Assembly (NCBI RefSeq): GCF_013912375.1
Contig: NZ_JACETV010000001.1
Location: forward strand, 434,001-498,000
Direction: 5' to 3'
DNA: 64,000 nt
DNA from: Emticicia sp. BO119
GTDB taxonomy: Bacteria; Bacteroidota; Bacteroidia; Cytophagales; Spirosomataceae
This document shows, piece by piece, positions 26,611 through 33,789 of the stretch; the stretch's first letter is position 1, and the number at the start of each line of letters is the position of its first letter. The translations under genes were made by a program, and so were the position numbers. The notes below the pieces were generated by a model. It saw only the letters and a program-made list of their open reading frames with translations. It made no database searches and was not told where the DNA came from.

Positions 26611-27174
26611 TTAAAATTTATACCCAGCCGAGATTGCGGCCAATCCATCGGCTCGAATCAGGGAAGGATAGTTATAACCTTTAGAAAATATATAAACTCC
26701 TAAGCCGGCACCGAGATTTAACTCAAGTGATATTTTCTTGAATATAAAATTCTGATAACCAATGGAGCATCCACCATTCAGACTGTGGGCTACAAAGTCT
26801 TTTCCTTCTTGTATTTGTACAAATAAAAATTCAATCCGATTTTGATCTATATCCTTGATTCGGTATCTTAAGTATGGGGATACGAAAAAGCCTTTCAAAC
26901 TTTCATTGGTATAGTATCTTCTTAATTGAAGAGTTATCTGATAATATTTATCTTTTACGTTATCAAAATCCAGATAACGGTAATCTCCATAGCCAATATC
27001 AATTACGTAGGATTGAGTAGCTGTTATAGCTCTTTCAAATGCAATATTTGCACCTCCTGCCAGAAAGTAATTGGGCAGGTTGGTTTTGAGAATAAATCCT
27101 TTTTCTTGAGCAAAGCCCAGGTTGTTTTGCAATAATATAAATAGTAGAATAGGGATAATATACAATTTTCTCAT
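26611..27174 (-). CDS. Small outer membrane beta-barrel protein, unknown function
   Basis: A cleavable signal peptide (MRKLYIIPILLFILLQNNLGFAQ) is followed by about 164 residues of alternating aromatic strands: ANIAFERAITATQSYVIDIGYG, QITLQLRRYY, FFVSPYLRYR, ISLELNLGAGLGVYIFSKG and the end GLAAISAGYKF. This is the look of an eight-stranded barrel similar to DUF3575 or OmpA-like barrels. There is no peptidoglycan-binding domain. It stands alone on this strand. Confidence 0.72.
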   Translation of the reverse strand: MRKLYIIPILLFILLQNNLGFAQEKGFILKTNLPNYFLAGGANIAFERAITATQSYVIDIGYGDYRYLDFDNVKDKYYQITLQLRRYYTNESLKGFFVSPYLRYRIKDIDQNRIEFLFVQIQEGKDFVAHSLNGGCSIGYQNFIFKKISLELNLGAGLGVYIFSKGYNYPSLIRADGLAAISAGYKF

Positions 27175-27588
27175 ATCACAGCATTTTCAATGGGGATATA
27201 TCATAAAGATAGAAAAATAATCATAAATCAAGTAAAATTGGACTTTAAGAAGAATAACCAAACAATCTTTTAAACAAATGTATCTACACAGATTATTTGA
27301 TATTTCTGATACAATTCTGGTAGAATTTTCAATAACTGGTTTGAATTTTTTGGATTATTCCAATTTTGAAAGATGAATTTATTGCCGTAAAATTGCGTTA
27401 TAAAATCATAAACGGATATATCGTTTGTAACAGTTTTTTACGTTAATTGTTTATTAAAGTAAAGCAAGTTTTTTAAGAATTTGATAATCAGAACATGACA
27501 AAAGTATTTTCTAAAATTTGTAAGAAATTCTTTGTTCGTGATACTTATTCTTAAGTTATTTGTATAACACAATCTCCAATACTCCATA
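27175..27588. other. Intergenic region upstream of purF
   Basis: 414 bp, strongly A/T-rich. It holds a 19-codon frame (27494-27553, MTKVFSKICKKFFVRDTYS) that ends 35 bp before purF and a near-palindrome CGTAAAATTGCG (27386-27397) similar to the site at 31002-31013. Neither is proven functional. No tRNA or riboswitch fold was recognised. Confidence 0.5.
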
Positions 27589-29481
27589 ATGAGCGACGAA
27601 ATAAAACACGAATGTGGCATTGCCCTTGTTCGTCTTCGTAAACCCCTCCAATACTATATTGATAAATACGGCACACCCCTTTATGGCATTAAGCGGCTGT
27701 ATGTTTTGATGGAAAAACAGTCTAACCGTGGTCAGGACGGGGCTGGTGTAGGTAATGTGAAACTGGATGTACCACCGGGTAGTCGCTATATCAGCCGTTA
27801 TCGCTCGGTTGAAAATCGCCCGATTAACGATATTTTTAATAAAATAAATGAAAAGTATCGTGAAGTTATGCGAAACAACCCAGATAAGATGAAGGATGCC
27901 AAATGGTTGCAGGAGAATGTGGCTTATTCGGGTGAAGTCTGGTTGGGGCACCTTCGTTATGGTACACATGGTAAAAATGAGATTGAAAACTGCCACCCGA
28001 TGCTTCGCCAAAGCAACTGGCGCAGTAGAAATATGTTAATGGCTGGTAACTTCAACATGACTAATGCCGAAGAACTATTTAAGAAATTAGTAAAGCTGGG
28101 ACAGCATCCGAAGGATAAAGGGGATACGGTAACAGTAATGGAGAAAATCGGTCATTTCTTAGATGAAGAAAACCAGCGCGTGTTTGACCGTTTTAAAGGT
28201 ATTTATGAGAATCCGGCTCTTTCTGATATTATTGAAGATAACATGGATTTGCCGAGAGTGTTATATCGTGCCTGTCGTGATTTTGATGGGGGTTATGCTA
28301 TGGCAGGTATTACAGGTTTTGGTGCATCATTTGTAGTCAGGGATCCTGCGGGGATTCGTCCGGCTTATTATTGGGCTAATGACGAAGTAGTGATTGTAGC
28401 ATCTGAAAAACCTGCTATAAAGGCCGCTTTCAACGCCAATTACGAAGAAATAAAGGAAATCCAACCAGGTCATGCCTTAATAATTGATAAACATGGAGAG
28501 TACAATGAGTTTCAGATTATGAAACCATTAGAGAAACGCTCATGTAGCTTCGAGCGCATCTATTTCTCTCGTGGATCAGACCCTCAGATTTATGATGAGC
28601 GCAAACAATTGGGGCGTTTGCTGATTCCACAGATTCTGGAGAAAATAGACTATGATTTAGAAAATACCGTATTCTCTTACATTCCGAATACTGCTGAAAT
28701 GGCTTTCTTTGGCATGGTAGAAGGTTTGGAGGAGTATCTGGCCGACTGGCGATTGAAACGCATTACAGATGGGAATCTTTCACAAGACGAAATCAAGCGA
28801 GTGTTGTCATTCCGACCGAGAATTGAGAAACTGGTATCGAAAGACGTAAAACTACGTACTTTTATTACCAATGATGATGAGCGTGATGAGATGGTATCGC
28901 ACGTATATGAAATGACCTACGAGGTAATCAGAAAAGGTATTGATACTGTCGTAGTTATTGATGATTCAATTGTGAGGGGTACTACCTTAGAGAAGAGTAT
29001 TCTGAAAATGCTTGACCGTTTGGGACCTAAGAAAATTATTATTGTTTCTTCTGCCCCTCAGATTCGCTACCCGGATTGTTATGGTATTGATATGTCAAAG
29101 ATGAAGGAGTTTGTGGCATTCAGAGCGATGTTGGATTTATTGAAGAAGAATGGTGTTGAATACATGAAGCAGGAGGTATATGCACAGAGTGTAGGTGCCT
29201 TGCAGACTGACAATGCCTTTAATGAGAACTTCGTGAAGCATTTGTATAGTAAATTTACTGATGAGGAGGTTTCAGACAAAATTGCTGAAATTGTAACACC
29301 TGAAGGAATGAATGCTGAGGTATGTATGGTGTATCAGACTGTTGAAAACCTTCATAAGGCTTGTCCGAATCATGTTGGTGACTGGTATTTTACCGGGAAT
29401 TACCCAACACGTGGTGGTAACCGCGTGGTAAATCAGGCATTTGTGAATTTTATGGAAGGCAAGATGGTAAGGGCTTACTAA
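27589..29481 (+). CDS. purF: Amidophosphoribosyltransferase-like protein (long Bacteroidota form)
   Basis: The N-terminal glutamine amidotransferase domain begins after eight residues with Cys-9 in HECGIALVRL; removal of the leader would expose Cys as the nucleophile. NRGQDGAGVG, LGHLRYGTHG and a VRDPAGIRP segment follow. The C-terminal phosphoribosyltransferase domain has TVVVIDDSIVRGTTLEKS, the PRPP-binding site. The enzyme makes 5-phosphoribosylamine, the first step of purine synthesis. At 630 residues it is about 130 longer than E. coli PurF; the extra length sits mainly in the middle and near the C-terminus, as seen in a Bacteroidota-specific form. Some of these are annotated only as PurF-like. 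Confidence 0.88.
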   Translation: MSDEIKHECGIALVRLRKPLQYYIDKYGTPLYGIKRLYVLMEKQSNRGQDGAGVGNVKLDVPPGSRYISRYRSVENRPINDIFNKINEKYREVMRNNPDKMKDAKWLQENVAYSGEVWLGHLRYGTHGKNEIENCHPMLRQSNWRSRNMLMAGNFNMTNAEELFKKLVKLGQHPKDKGDTVTVMEKIGHFLDEENQRVFDRFKGIYENPALSDIIEDNMDLPRVLYRACRDFDGGYAMAGITGFGASFVVRDPAGIRPAYYWANDEVVIVASEKPAIKAAFNANYEEIKEIQPGHALIIDKHGEYNEFQIMKPLEKRSCSFERIYFSRGSDPQIYDERKQLGRLLIPQILEKIDYDLENTVFSYIPNTAEMAFFGMVEGLEEYLADWRLKRITDGNLSQDEIKRVLSFRPRIEKLVSKDVKLRTFITNDDERDEMVSHVYEMTYEVIRKGIDTVVVIDDSIVRGTTLEKSILKMLDRLGPKKIIIVSSAPQIRYPDCYGIDMSKMKEFVAFRAMLDLLKKNGVEYMKQEVYAQSVGALQTDNAFNENFVKHLYSKFTDEEVSDKIAEIVTPEGMNAEVCMVYQTVENLHKACPNHVGDWYFTGNYPTRGGNRVVNQAFVNFMEGKMVRAY

Positions 29482-29485
29482 GAAA

Positions 29486-29559
29486 ATTGTCTGTTTTCGA
29501 TTGCAGTTTGTCTGATTATAAATTTTAAACTCGACAAGCTGCAATCGACATTCGACAAT
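29486..29559. repeat. Inverted repeat between purF and the 44-aa peptide gene
   Basis: The left arm starts ATTGTCTGTTTTCGATTGCA and the right arm ends CGACATTCGACAAT. The arms match over about 27 bp with a few mismatches. It lies between convergent stops and could act as a transcription terminator. Confidence 0.6.
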
Positions 29560-29562
29560 CTC

Positions 29563-29697
29563 CTATTTGGTTTTTGTAGGTAAGCTAAACACATTAGTTG
29601 CAACTTCTTTCATGCCAATAAGTTTTAAAACAGTTCTGATACTTGGCATAGATTCGGTTTGTAAAGGAGTTGAAACAGCAGTAAGGTTTGTTTTCAT
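29563..29697 (-). CDS. 44-aa peptide, paralogue of the neighbouring 51-aa peptide (copy B)
   Basis: A short gene encodes 44 residues beginning MKTNLTAVST and ending LPTKTK. Its core, VLKLIGMKEVATNVFSLP (residues 23-40), aligns with the neighbouring 51-aa peptide at exactly the same positions from the start codon. Two similar frames of matching length next to each other are the main evidence that both are real. There is no signal peptide, Cys or GG motif. The C-terminus is basic. I do not recognise the family; function is unknown. It is convergent with purF and separated from copy A by a terminator, so it needs its own promoter, which I could not identify. Confidence 0.6.
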   Translation of the reverse strand: MKTNLTAVSTPLQTESMPSIRTVLKLIGMKEVATNVFSLPTKTK

Positions 29698-29784
29698 CGG
29701 AATTTTCTGTTTTAATATTCAAGAAAATACGTCAAAAAGACTGCCAATACTAAAAAACATAAAATAGGGGAGTATAAAATTATT

Positions 29785-29826
29785 AAAAGGGTACAAATCA
29801 GTTTTTTTTTAGATTTGTACCCTTTT
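29785..29826. terminator. Terminator after the 51-aa peptide gene
   Basis: AAAAGGGTACAAATC pairs perfectly (15 bp) with GATTTGTACCCTTTT around a T-rich loop. A/T runs on both sides make it bidirectional. It ends the transcript of copy A. Confidence 0.85.
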
Positions 29827-29866
29827 TTGTATGTTTAAAAACCGGACTTTTTATGATCCACAAGAA

Positions 29867-30022
29867 TCATGCAGAAACTTCTCTTGTTTTCTTCTTTTTG
29901 TTTGGCAAGCTAAATACATTATTGGTTAGTTCTTTCATGCCAATCAAACGTAATACGTCTTTCAAATCGATCCCCTCTTGAATAGGGAGAATTCCTTTTG
30001 TTTGCATAGTTGCGGTTTTCAT
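29867..30022 (-). CDS. 51-aa peptide, paralogue of the 44-aa peptide (copy A)
   Basis: 51 residues start MKTATMQTKGILPIQEG and contain the shared core VLRLIGMKELTNNVFSLP (23-40), then a Lys-rich tail (NKKKKTREVSA). The core could form an amphipathic helix followed by a short strand. It has its own transcription unit: a TACCTTTG -7 box about 45 bp upstream, a 12-bp perfect palindrome over the -33 region, and a strong terminator downstream. No secretion signal or modification enzyme is visible nearby. A regulator with only a LytTR domain lies upstream on the same strand. Function unknown; a peptide signal, toxin or small regulatory protein are all open. Confidence 0.65.
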   Translation of the reverse strand: MKTATMQTKGILPIQEGIDLKDVLRLIGMKELTNNVFSLPNKKKKTREVSA

Positions 30023-30065
30023 TTTGGTACTTTTTATAGTTTTCTGTTGATAAAATCTGCGACAA

Positions 30066-30094
30066 CAAAGGTACTTTGCATGGCGAATATTCGC
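30066..30094 (-). promoter_or_regulatory. Promoter and palindromic operator candidate of the 51-aa peptide gene
   Basis: On the minus strand, TACCTTTG (30066-30073) fits the -7 consensus. GCGAATATTCGC (30083-30094), a perfect 12-bp palindrome, sits 9 bp upstream, where the -33 element would be. That position is typical of a repressor or activator site. Confidence 0.5.
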
Positions 30095-30320
30095 TAAATA
30101 TTTTACTATAATTTTTACTTTTTTTTATCAAACGGTGATATGTCATAATGACACTTTTTTGCTTATAAGAAAAAATACCATACCATCTGAGTAGGATAGA
30201 ATAATCAGGATAAAAGTGTAATATTGATGACATTATGAATGAAGAATGTGGAAGTTTTTCCATATCGATTCCGAGTCTGTACACTTATATTTTTGAAAGA
30301 TAGAATATCCGTAAAAATAA

Positions 30321-30349
30321 AAAGCAACCACTCAAAGAGCAGTTGCTTT
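30321..30349 (-). terminator. Terminator after the LytTR-only regulator gene
   Basis: AAAGCAAC pairs with GTTGCTTT (8 bp); TTTTTATTTTT follows on the minus strand. Confidence 0.7.
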
Positions 30350-30445
30350 ATTCATCACCTAACCACTAAAAAGTATTATGAAATATAATACCGTTAGTTT
30401 TTTTCCTTAGCTTCTATTGAGACGTAACCAAACGTGAAAAGTCTC

Positions 30446-30850
30446 TCAAGAACTATGAAAAAAAACAAGCTTGTTTATTACATCTTTTAATCGTCTTCTT
30501 GAAACCTCCAGATGCCTACCTCCTTCAATCCTTATTTCACCGGCATTTTTCTGAATATCGACTCCTTTTACAAACATCATATTGACTATATGTGATTTAT
30601 GAACTCTGATAAAGGTATCTTCACTTAAAAGTTTTTCAAAATTTTTCAGGGTTCTTGCAGCAATAAATTCTCTGTTTTCTGTATAAACATAGGTATAATT
30701 ACACTCACCCTGTAAACGTACAATGCTTTTCAAAGGAATTTTTATCCACCTGTTTGAAAAGTGTACCTTAATTTGCTGATTCGCAGTTATCTGTTTTGTC
30801 TGACTGGAGACATTTTTTGCTTTTGGTTGTGTAAAATCAATACTATTCAT
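30446..30850 (-). CDS. LytTR-domain-only transcriptional regulator
   Basis: About 134 residues from the chosen ATG, MNSIDFTQ; an upstream ATG adds 13. There is no receiver domain: a short, Ser/Gln-rich N-terminus leads into one LytTR DNA-binding domain (about 35-130) with IVRLQGECNYTYVYTENREFIAARTLKNFEKLL and RVHKSHIVNM. LytTR-only proteins act without phosphorylation by a partner kinase and are often autoregulated or linked to small peptides. Here the two peptide genes lie downstream on the same strand. A palindromic site, CGTAAAATTACG, lies about 150 bp upstream. Regulation of the peptides is inference. Confidence 0.85.
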   Translation of the reverse strand: MNSIDFTQPKAKNVSSQTKQITANQQIKVHFSNRWIKIPLKSIVRLQGECNYTYVYTENREFIAARTLKNFEKLLSEDTFIRVHKSHIVNMMFVKGVDIQKNAGEIRIEGGRHLEVSRRRLKDVINKLVFFHSS

Positions 30851-31001
30851 AAGTTTTAGCTGAGTTTTCTGACTCAAACATAATTGCAAAATGCAGATTA
30901 AGCAACCCTATGGAAAGATGTGATTTTAATTAAAGTGTTGAAAATGAATTGTTTATGTGTTGAATAATAGGTTAAATTCAGTAATTACCCCTATGGATTT
31001 C

Positions 31002-31013
31002 CGTAAAATTACG
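31002..31013. promoter_or_regulatory. Palindromic site CGTAA-AA-TTACG upstream of the LytTR regulator
   Basis: CGTAAAATTACG has perfect 5-bp arms around AA. A version with one mismatch (CGTAAAATTGCG) occurs at 27386-27397 upstream of purF. It lies in the divergent spacer between the LytTR gene and pheS. It is a candidate operator only. Confidence 0.3.
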
Positions 31014-31090
31014 TAGGCATTTCCTGGGTGATTCTGCATATTAGAACGTGGAGTTCTTTGTAAAAATATGCTATATTCTAACAATATACA

Positions 31091-31098
31091 TATATTTG
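31091..31098 (+). promoter_or_regulatory. Bacteroidota-type -7 element before pheS
   Basis: TATATTTG matches TAnnTTTG and lies 28 bp before the GTG start of pheS. Confidence 0.45.
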
Positions 31099-31126
31099 TA
31101 AAAATTTTTATTAAACGGCAGTTATC

Positions 31127-32164
31127 GTGTTAGATAGAATTAAGGAAGTAATAGATGAAGTAACTACTGCAACAGTAGGCACCAAAGAAGATTTAGAGAA
31201 TTTTCGTCTGAAGTACATTAGTCGTAAAGGAATTCTGAATGATTTGTTTGAGCAATTCAAGACAGTTGCTAATGAGCAGAAACGCGCGGTAGGACAGGAA
31301 CTAAACAGGTTAAAGAATTTTACTGAACAAAAATTTAAAGATTTTTCAGAAGCCGTAGAAAATGCCTCAGATGATTTGTCTACAACTGCGAAGTTAGATC
31401 TTACACTTCCGGTTGCGCCTAACTTTGCGGGAACGGTGCATCCCCTGACTTTGACCCGCCAGAAGGTTTTAGAGGTTTTTGCCCGTATGGGTTTCAGCCA
31501 TGAAGATGGCCCAGAGGTTGAAACTGACTGGTATAATTTCACGGCCTTGAATTTTCCTGAAAACCACCCTGCTCGTGAAATGCAGGATACTTTCTTTGTG
31601 GAGAAAAAGCCTGTTCAGAAAGACGATGTATTACTTCGTACGCATACCTCAAACGTACAGGTACGTTTAATGGAACGGAAAAAACCTCCTATCCGCTCAA
31701 TTATGATTGGCAGGGTGTATCGCAATGAGGCTATTTCTGCCAGAGCGCATTGTCAGTTCCATCAGATTGAGGGCCTTTACGTAGACAAAAATGTGTCTTT
31801 TAAAGATCTTAAGGACACTTTGTATCATTTTGCGAAAGAGATGTTCGGCAAAGATACAAAGATTCGCCTTCGTCCGAGTTACTTTCCATTCACGGAGCCA
31901 AGTGCAGAGATTGATGTCACCTGTTTTATTTGTGGGGGCTCCGGCTGCAATATCTGTAAGCATAGCGGCTGGGTAGAAATTGCCGGCTCAGGTATGGTTG
32001 ACCCGAATGTGTTACTTAATAGCGGTATTGATCCTGAAGAATATACCGGCTTTGCGTTTGGTATGGGTGTAGAACGAATCACTATGCTTCGATACGGTAT
32101 TAACGATTTACGATTGTTCTTTGAGAATGATGTACGATTTCTGCGTCAGTTTGAAGGTGCTTAA
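31127..32164 (+). CDS. pheS: Phenylalanine--tRNA ligase alpha subunit
   Basis: 345 residues with the N-terminal coiled-coil tRNA-binding part (KEDLENFRLKYISRKG, residues 20-36). The class II core follows: HPLTLTRQKVLEVFARMGF, GPEVETDWYNFTALNFPENHPARE, LRTHTSNVQVR, the motif 2 IMIGRVYRNEAISARAHCQFHQIEG, and motif 3 FAFGMGVERITMLRYG. It pairs with PheT, which is not in the window, to form the alpha2-beta2 enzyme. The start is a GTG; the next residues (LDRIKEVIDEV) fit other Bacteroidota PheS proteins. A terminator follows after about 40 bp, so pheT is elsewhere. Confidence 0.97.
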   Translation: MLDRIKEVIDEVTTATVGTKEDLENFRLKYISRKGILNDLFEQFKTVANEQKRAVGQELNRLKNFTEQKFKDFSEAVENASDDLSTTAKLDLTLPVAPNFAGTVHPLTLTRQKVLEVFARMGFSHEDGPEVETDWYNFTALNFPENHPAREMQDTFFVEKKPVQKDDVLLRTHTSNVQVRLMERKKPPIRSIMIGRVYRNEAISARAHCQFHQIEGLYVDKNVSFKDLKDTLYHFAKEMFGKDTKIRLRPSYFPFTEPSAEIDVTCFICGGSGCNICKHSGWVEIAGSGMVDPNVLLNSGIDPEEYTGFAFGMGVERITMLRYGINDLRLFFENDVRFLRQFEGA

Positions 32165-32201
32165 ACAACAGCGTTTCATCATTAATTATTCATGTAAATA
32201 T

Positions 32202-32234
32202 AAAAAACTCCCTTCGGTTGAGGGGAGTTTTTTT
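32202..32234 (+). terminator. Terminator after pheS
   Basis: AAAAAACTCCC pairs with GGGGAGTTTTTT around TTCGGTTGA. A T run follows. Confidence 0.85.
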
Positions 32235-32291
32235 GATCCACTCAATCACTCAGATTATGAATGATTGTCATTTAAAAATTTCCTGACAAAC

Positions 32292-33002
32292 TTAATTGAA
32301 CCCCTTCACAAAAGCAGGATAACCTAAGTTTTCGATTTGCTTTTGTGTATTTCTGGCGTTTAATTCTGAACTATAAACCCCATAGATAACCCTATAAACC
32401 ATTGGCTTATCGGCTGCTTTACTTACTTGTATAAAAATCTTATTATTTTCTATTTCTCCTTTTTGTGTTAGCTGATTGGCAAAATCTTTAGCTGCTTTCA
32501 ATTGCCCGAATGCACCTAATTGCAAACCATATCCGATTGGTTCCTGCATCTTGCCGTTCAGGTCATATATATGATTTACATCGAAATCTTCGATTTTTGT
32601 GGTGGCAATCCGGATTTCTTTTTCCTGATTATTTTTCTTTAATGGGATAAAGTTTTGAATAGGTGTTGCTACCTCTGCAGTAGCCCATAGAACTTCCACT
32701 TCATCATCTTCTACTTCTTTGATCCTGATTTTGCCTTTGTTTGCTTTTAAATCAACTTTATCAGACAAATAAGCAACTTTATTGTTTCCTTTACCTTTGT
32801 TTGCATCGGCAATAGAGACTACTACAGATTTATCTGTTTCGAGGTTGGTTATTTTTATTTTTCTGGTGTTGCTTCCTGATTCCTTTTTGGGTGATTTGTT
32901 AAGGGCATCAGTAAAATTAACAGAAGTTTGCGCAAGTGTTTGACTCGCTGCAAAGCATAGGAACAGAATTCCTTTTAAGGTTAAAGGGGCACGTAATTTC
33001 AT
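32292..33002 (-). CDS. SPOR-domain protein with long linker
   Basis: A signal peptide (about residues 1-24) precedes a Lys/Asn-rich linker and a C-terminal SPOR domain (about 155-236). The SPOR domain contains IGYGLQLGAFGQLKAAKDFANQL and YRVIYGVYSSELNARNTQKQIENLGYPAFVKGF. SPOR domains bind glycan strands stripped of stem peptides and localise proteins to the division site. This protein is likely periplasmic or lipid-free secreted; no lipobox Cys is seen. It lies just upstream of, and on the same strand as, no partner; the smaller SPOR gene follows the same strand about 200 bp away. Confidence 0.85.
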   Translation of the reverse strand: MKLRAPLTLKGILFLCFAASQTLAQTSVNFTDALNKSPKKESGSNTRKIKITNLETDKSVVVSIADANKGKGNNKVAYLSDKVDLKANKGKIRIKEVEDDEVEVLWATAEVATPIQNFIPLKKNNQEKEIRIATTKIEDFDVNHIYDLNGKMQEPIGYGLQLGAFGQLKAAKDFANQLTQKGEIENNKIFIQVSKAADKPMVYRVIYGVYSSELNARNTQKQIENLGYPAFVKGFN

Positions 33003-33138
33003 TCTAATGGTCGTTTATGGGTAGGACGCACCCTGGTAATTTATTTTATCACGTTACCAGGAGTGGTTTTAATAAAAAGATTTGCAAATAGTATGCCAAT
33101 CGTAGTTGTAAATAGCAAATAAAAAGACTTAAAAAAAA

Positions 33139-33169
33139 GCGATAGAAAGATATTTTTTCTTTCTACCGC
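33139..33169 (-). terminator. Terminator after the small SPOR gene
   Basis: GCGATAGAAAGA pairs with TCTTTCTACCGC (one mismatch). TTTTTTTTAAG follows on the minus strand. Confidence 0.75.
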
Positions 33170-33202
33170 TAACTGCCTGATAATGAGGTATAAGGGAAAT
33201 TG

Positions 33203-33625
33203 CTATTTATTAAATTCTCTTACAAAGGCATACTGCCCATTTTGAAGAAAATATTTTTGTTTACCTCTAATCGAATCATCAGTTTTGGTAATACCAAAAT
33301 ATACTTTATAGAATGTCTTGCCGTCTATATTCATAGCATAGATAAAGACCTGCTTTTTTTCTGCATCGCCTTGTTTAATTATATTTCTGGCATATGCTTT
33401 AGCATTATCTAAACTTGAAAACGAGGCTAATTGTAAGCCGTAGCCATCTAAATCACTTTTTTGTTTTACATAAACAAAATTTGCAAGCATTTCTTTTGAA
33501 CTTCCATTGTCTTTTGCGCGCCCTTTTGTTTTGCCACCGTTTCCATCAGGATTTAACTCGTCATTGGCAAATGCAAAGTTGATCAAACAAAGCATTGTAA
33601 TTGTGGATATGATACTCTTTTTCAT
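33203..33625 (-). CDS. Small SPOR-domain protein
   Basis: 140 residues: a signal peptide (MKKSIISTITMLCLINFAFA), a short Lys/Gly linker and one SPOR domain (DGYGLQLASFSSLDNAKAYARNIIK; YKVYFGITKTDD...GQYAFVREF). It resembles the C-terminal domain of the neighbouring 236-residue SPOR protein, so the two probably arose by duplication. It would bind denuded peptidoglycan in the periplasm. It is divergent from glgE and has its own terminator. Confidence 0.85.
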   Translation of the reverse strand: MKKSIISTITMLCLINFAFANDELNPDGNGGKTKGRAKDNGSSKEMLANFVYVKQKSDLDGYGLQLASFSSLDNAKAYARNIIKQGDAEKKQVFIYAMNIDGKTFYKVYFGITKTDDSIRGKQKYFLQNGQYAFVREFNK

Positions 33626-33789
33626 GTTATTGTAATTAATAGTATTGATAGTACGAATTTCAAATTTCGTGCTAAACTTTTTTTTATATTAAAAAAAGAA
33701 GAAATTTGACTCAAATTCTTTAACCTTAAAAGCTTTTTTAAAGCACTTAACAGTATAAGAACAACCAATAGGTCGTTTACCACTAATGT

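Larger units (their letters stand above)
30023..30445. other. Spacer between the 51-aa peptide gene and the LytTR regulator
   Basis: 423 bp. It holds the copy A promoter and palindrome (30066-30094) and the terminator of the LytTR gene (30321-30349). A longer open frame on the minus strand (to 30284) overlaps copy A in another phase and is not supported. Nothing else was recognised. Confidence 0.6.

Noticed and set aside
29567-29767. 66-residue plus-strand frame opposite the 44-aa peptide gene
   Set aside because: It is the antisense of the paralogue-supported frame and shows no conserved features.
29563-30022. RiPP precursor interpretation of the two small peptides
   Set aside because: No GG or other leader cleavage site, no Cys, Ser/Thr-rich core or modification enzyme nearby. 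They are kept as unknown small proteins.
29919-30284. 121-residue minus-strand frame over the 51-aa peptide gene
   Set aside because: It lies in another phase, crosses the promoter and palindrome, and has no support; the 51-aa frame has a paralogue.
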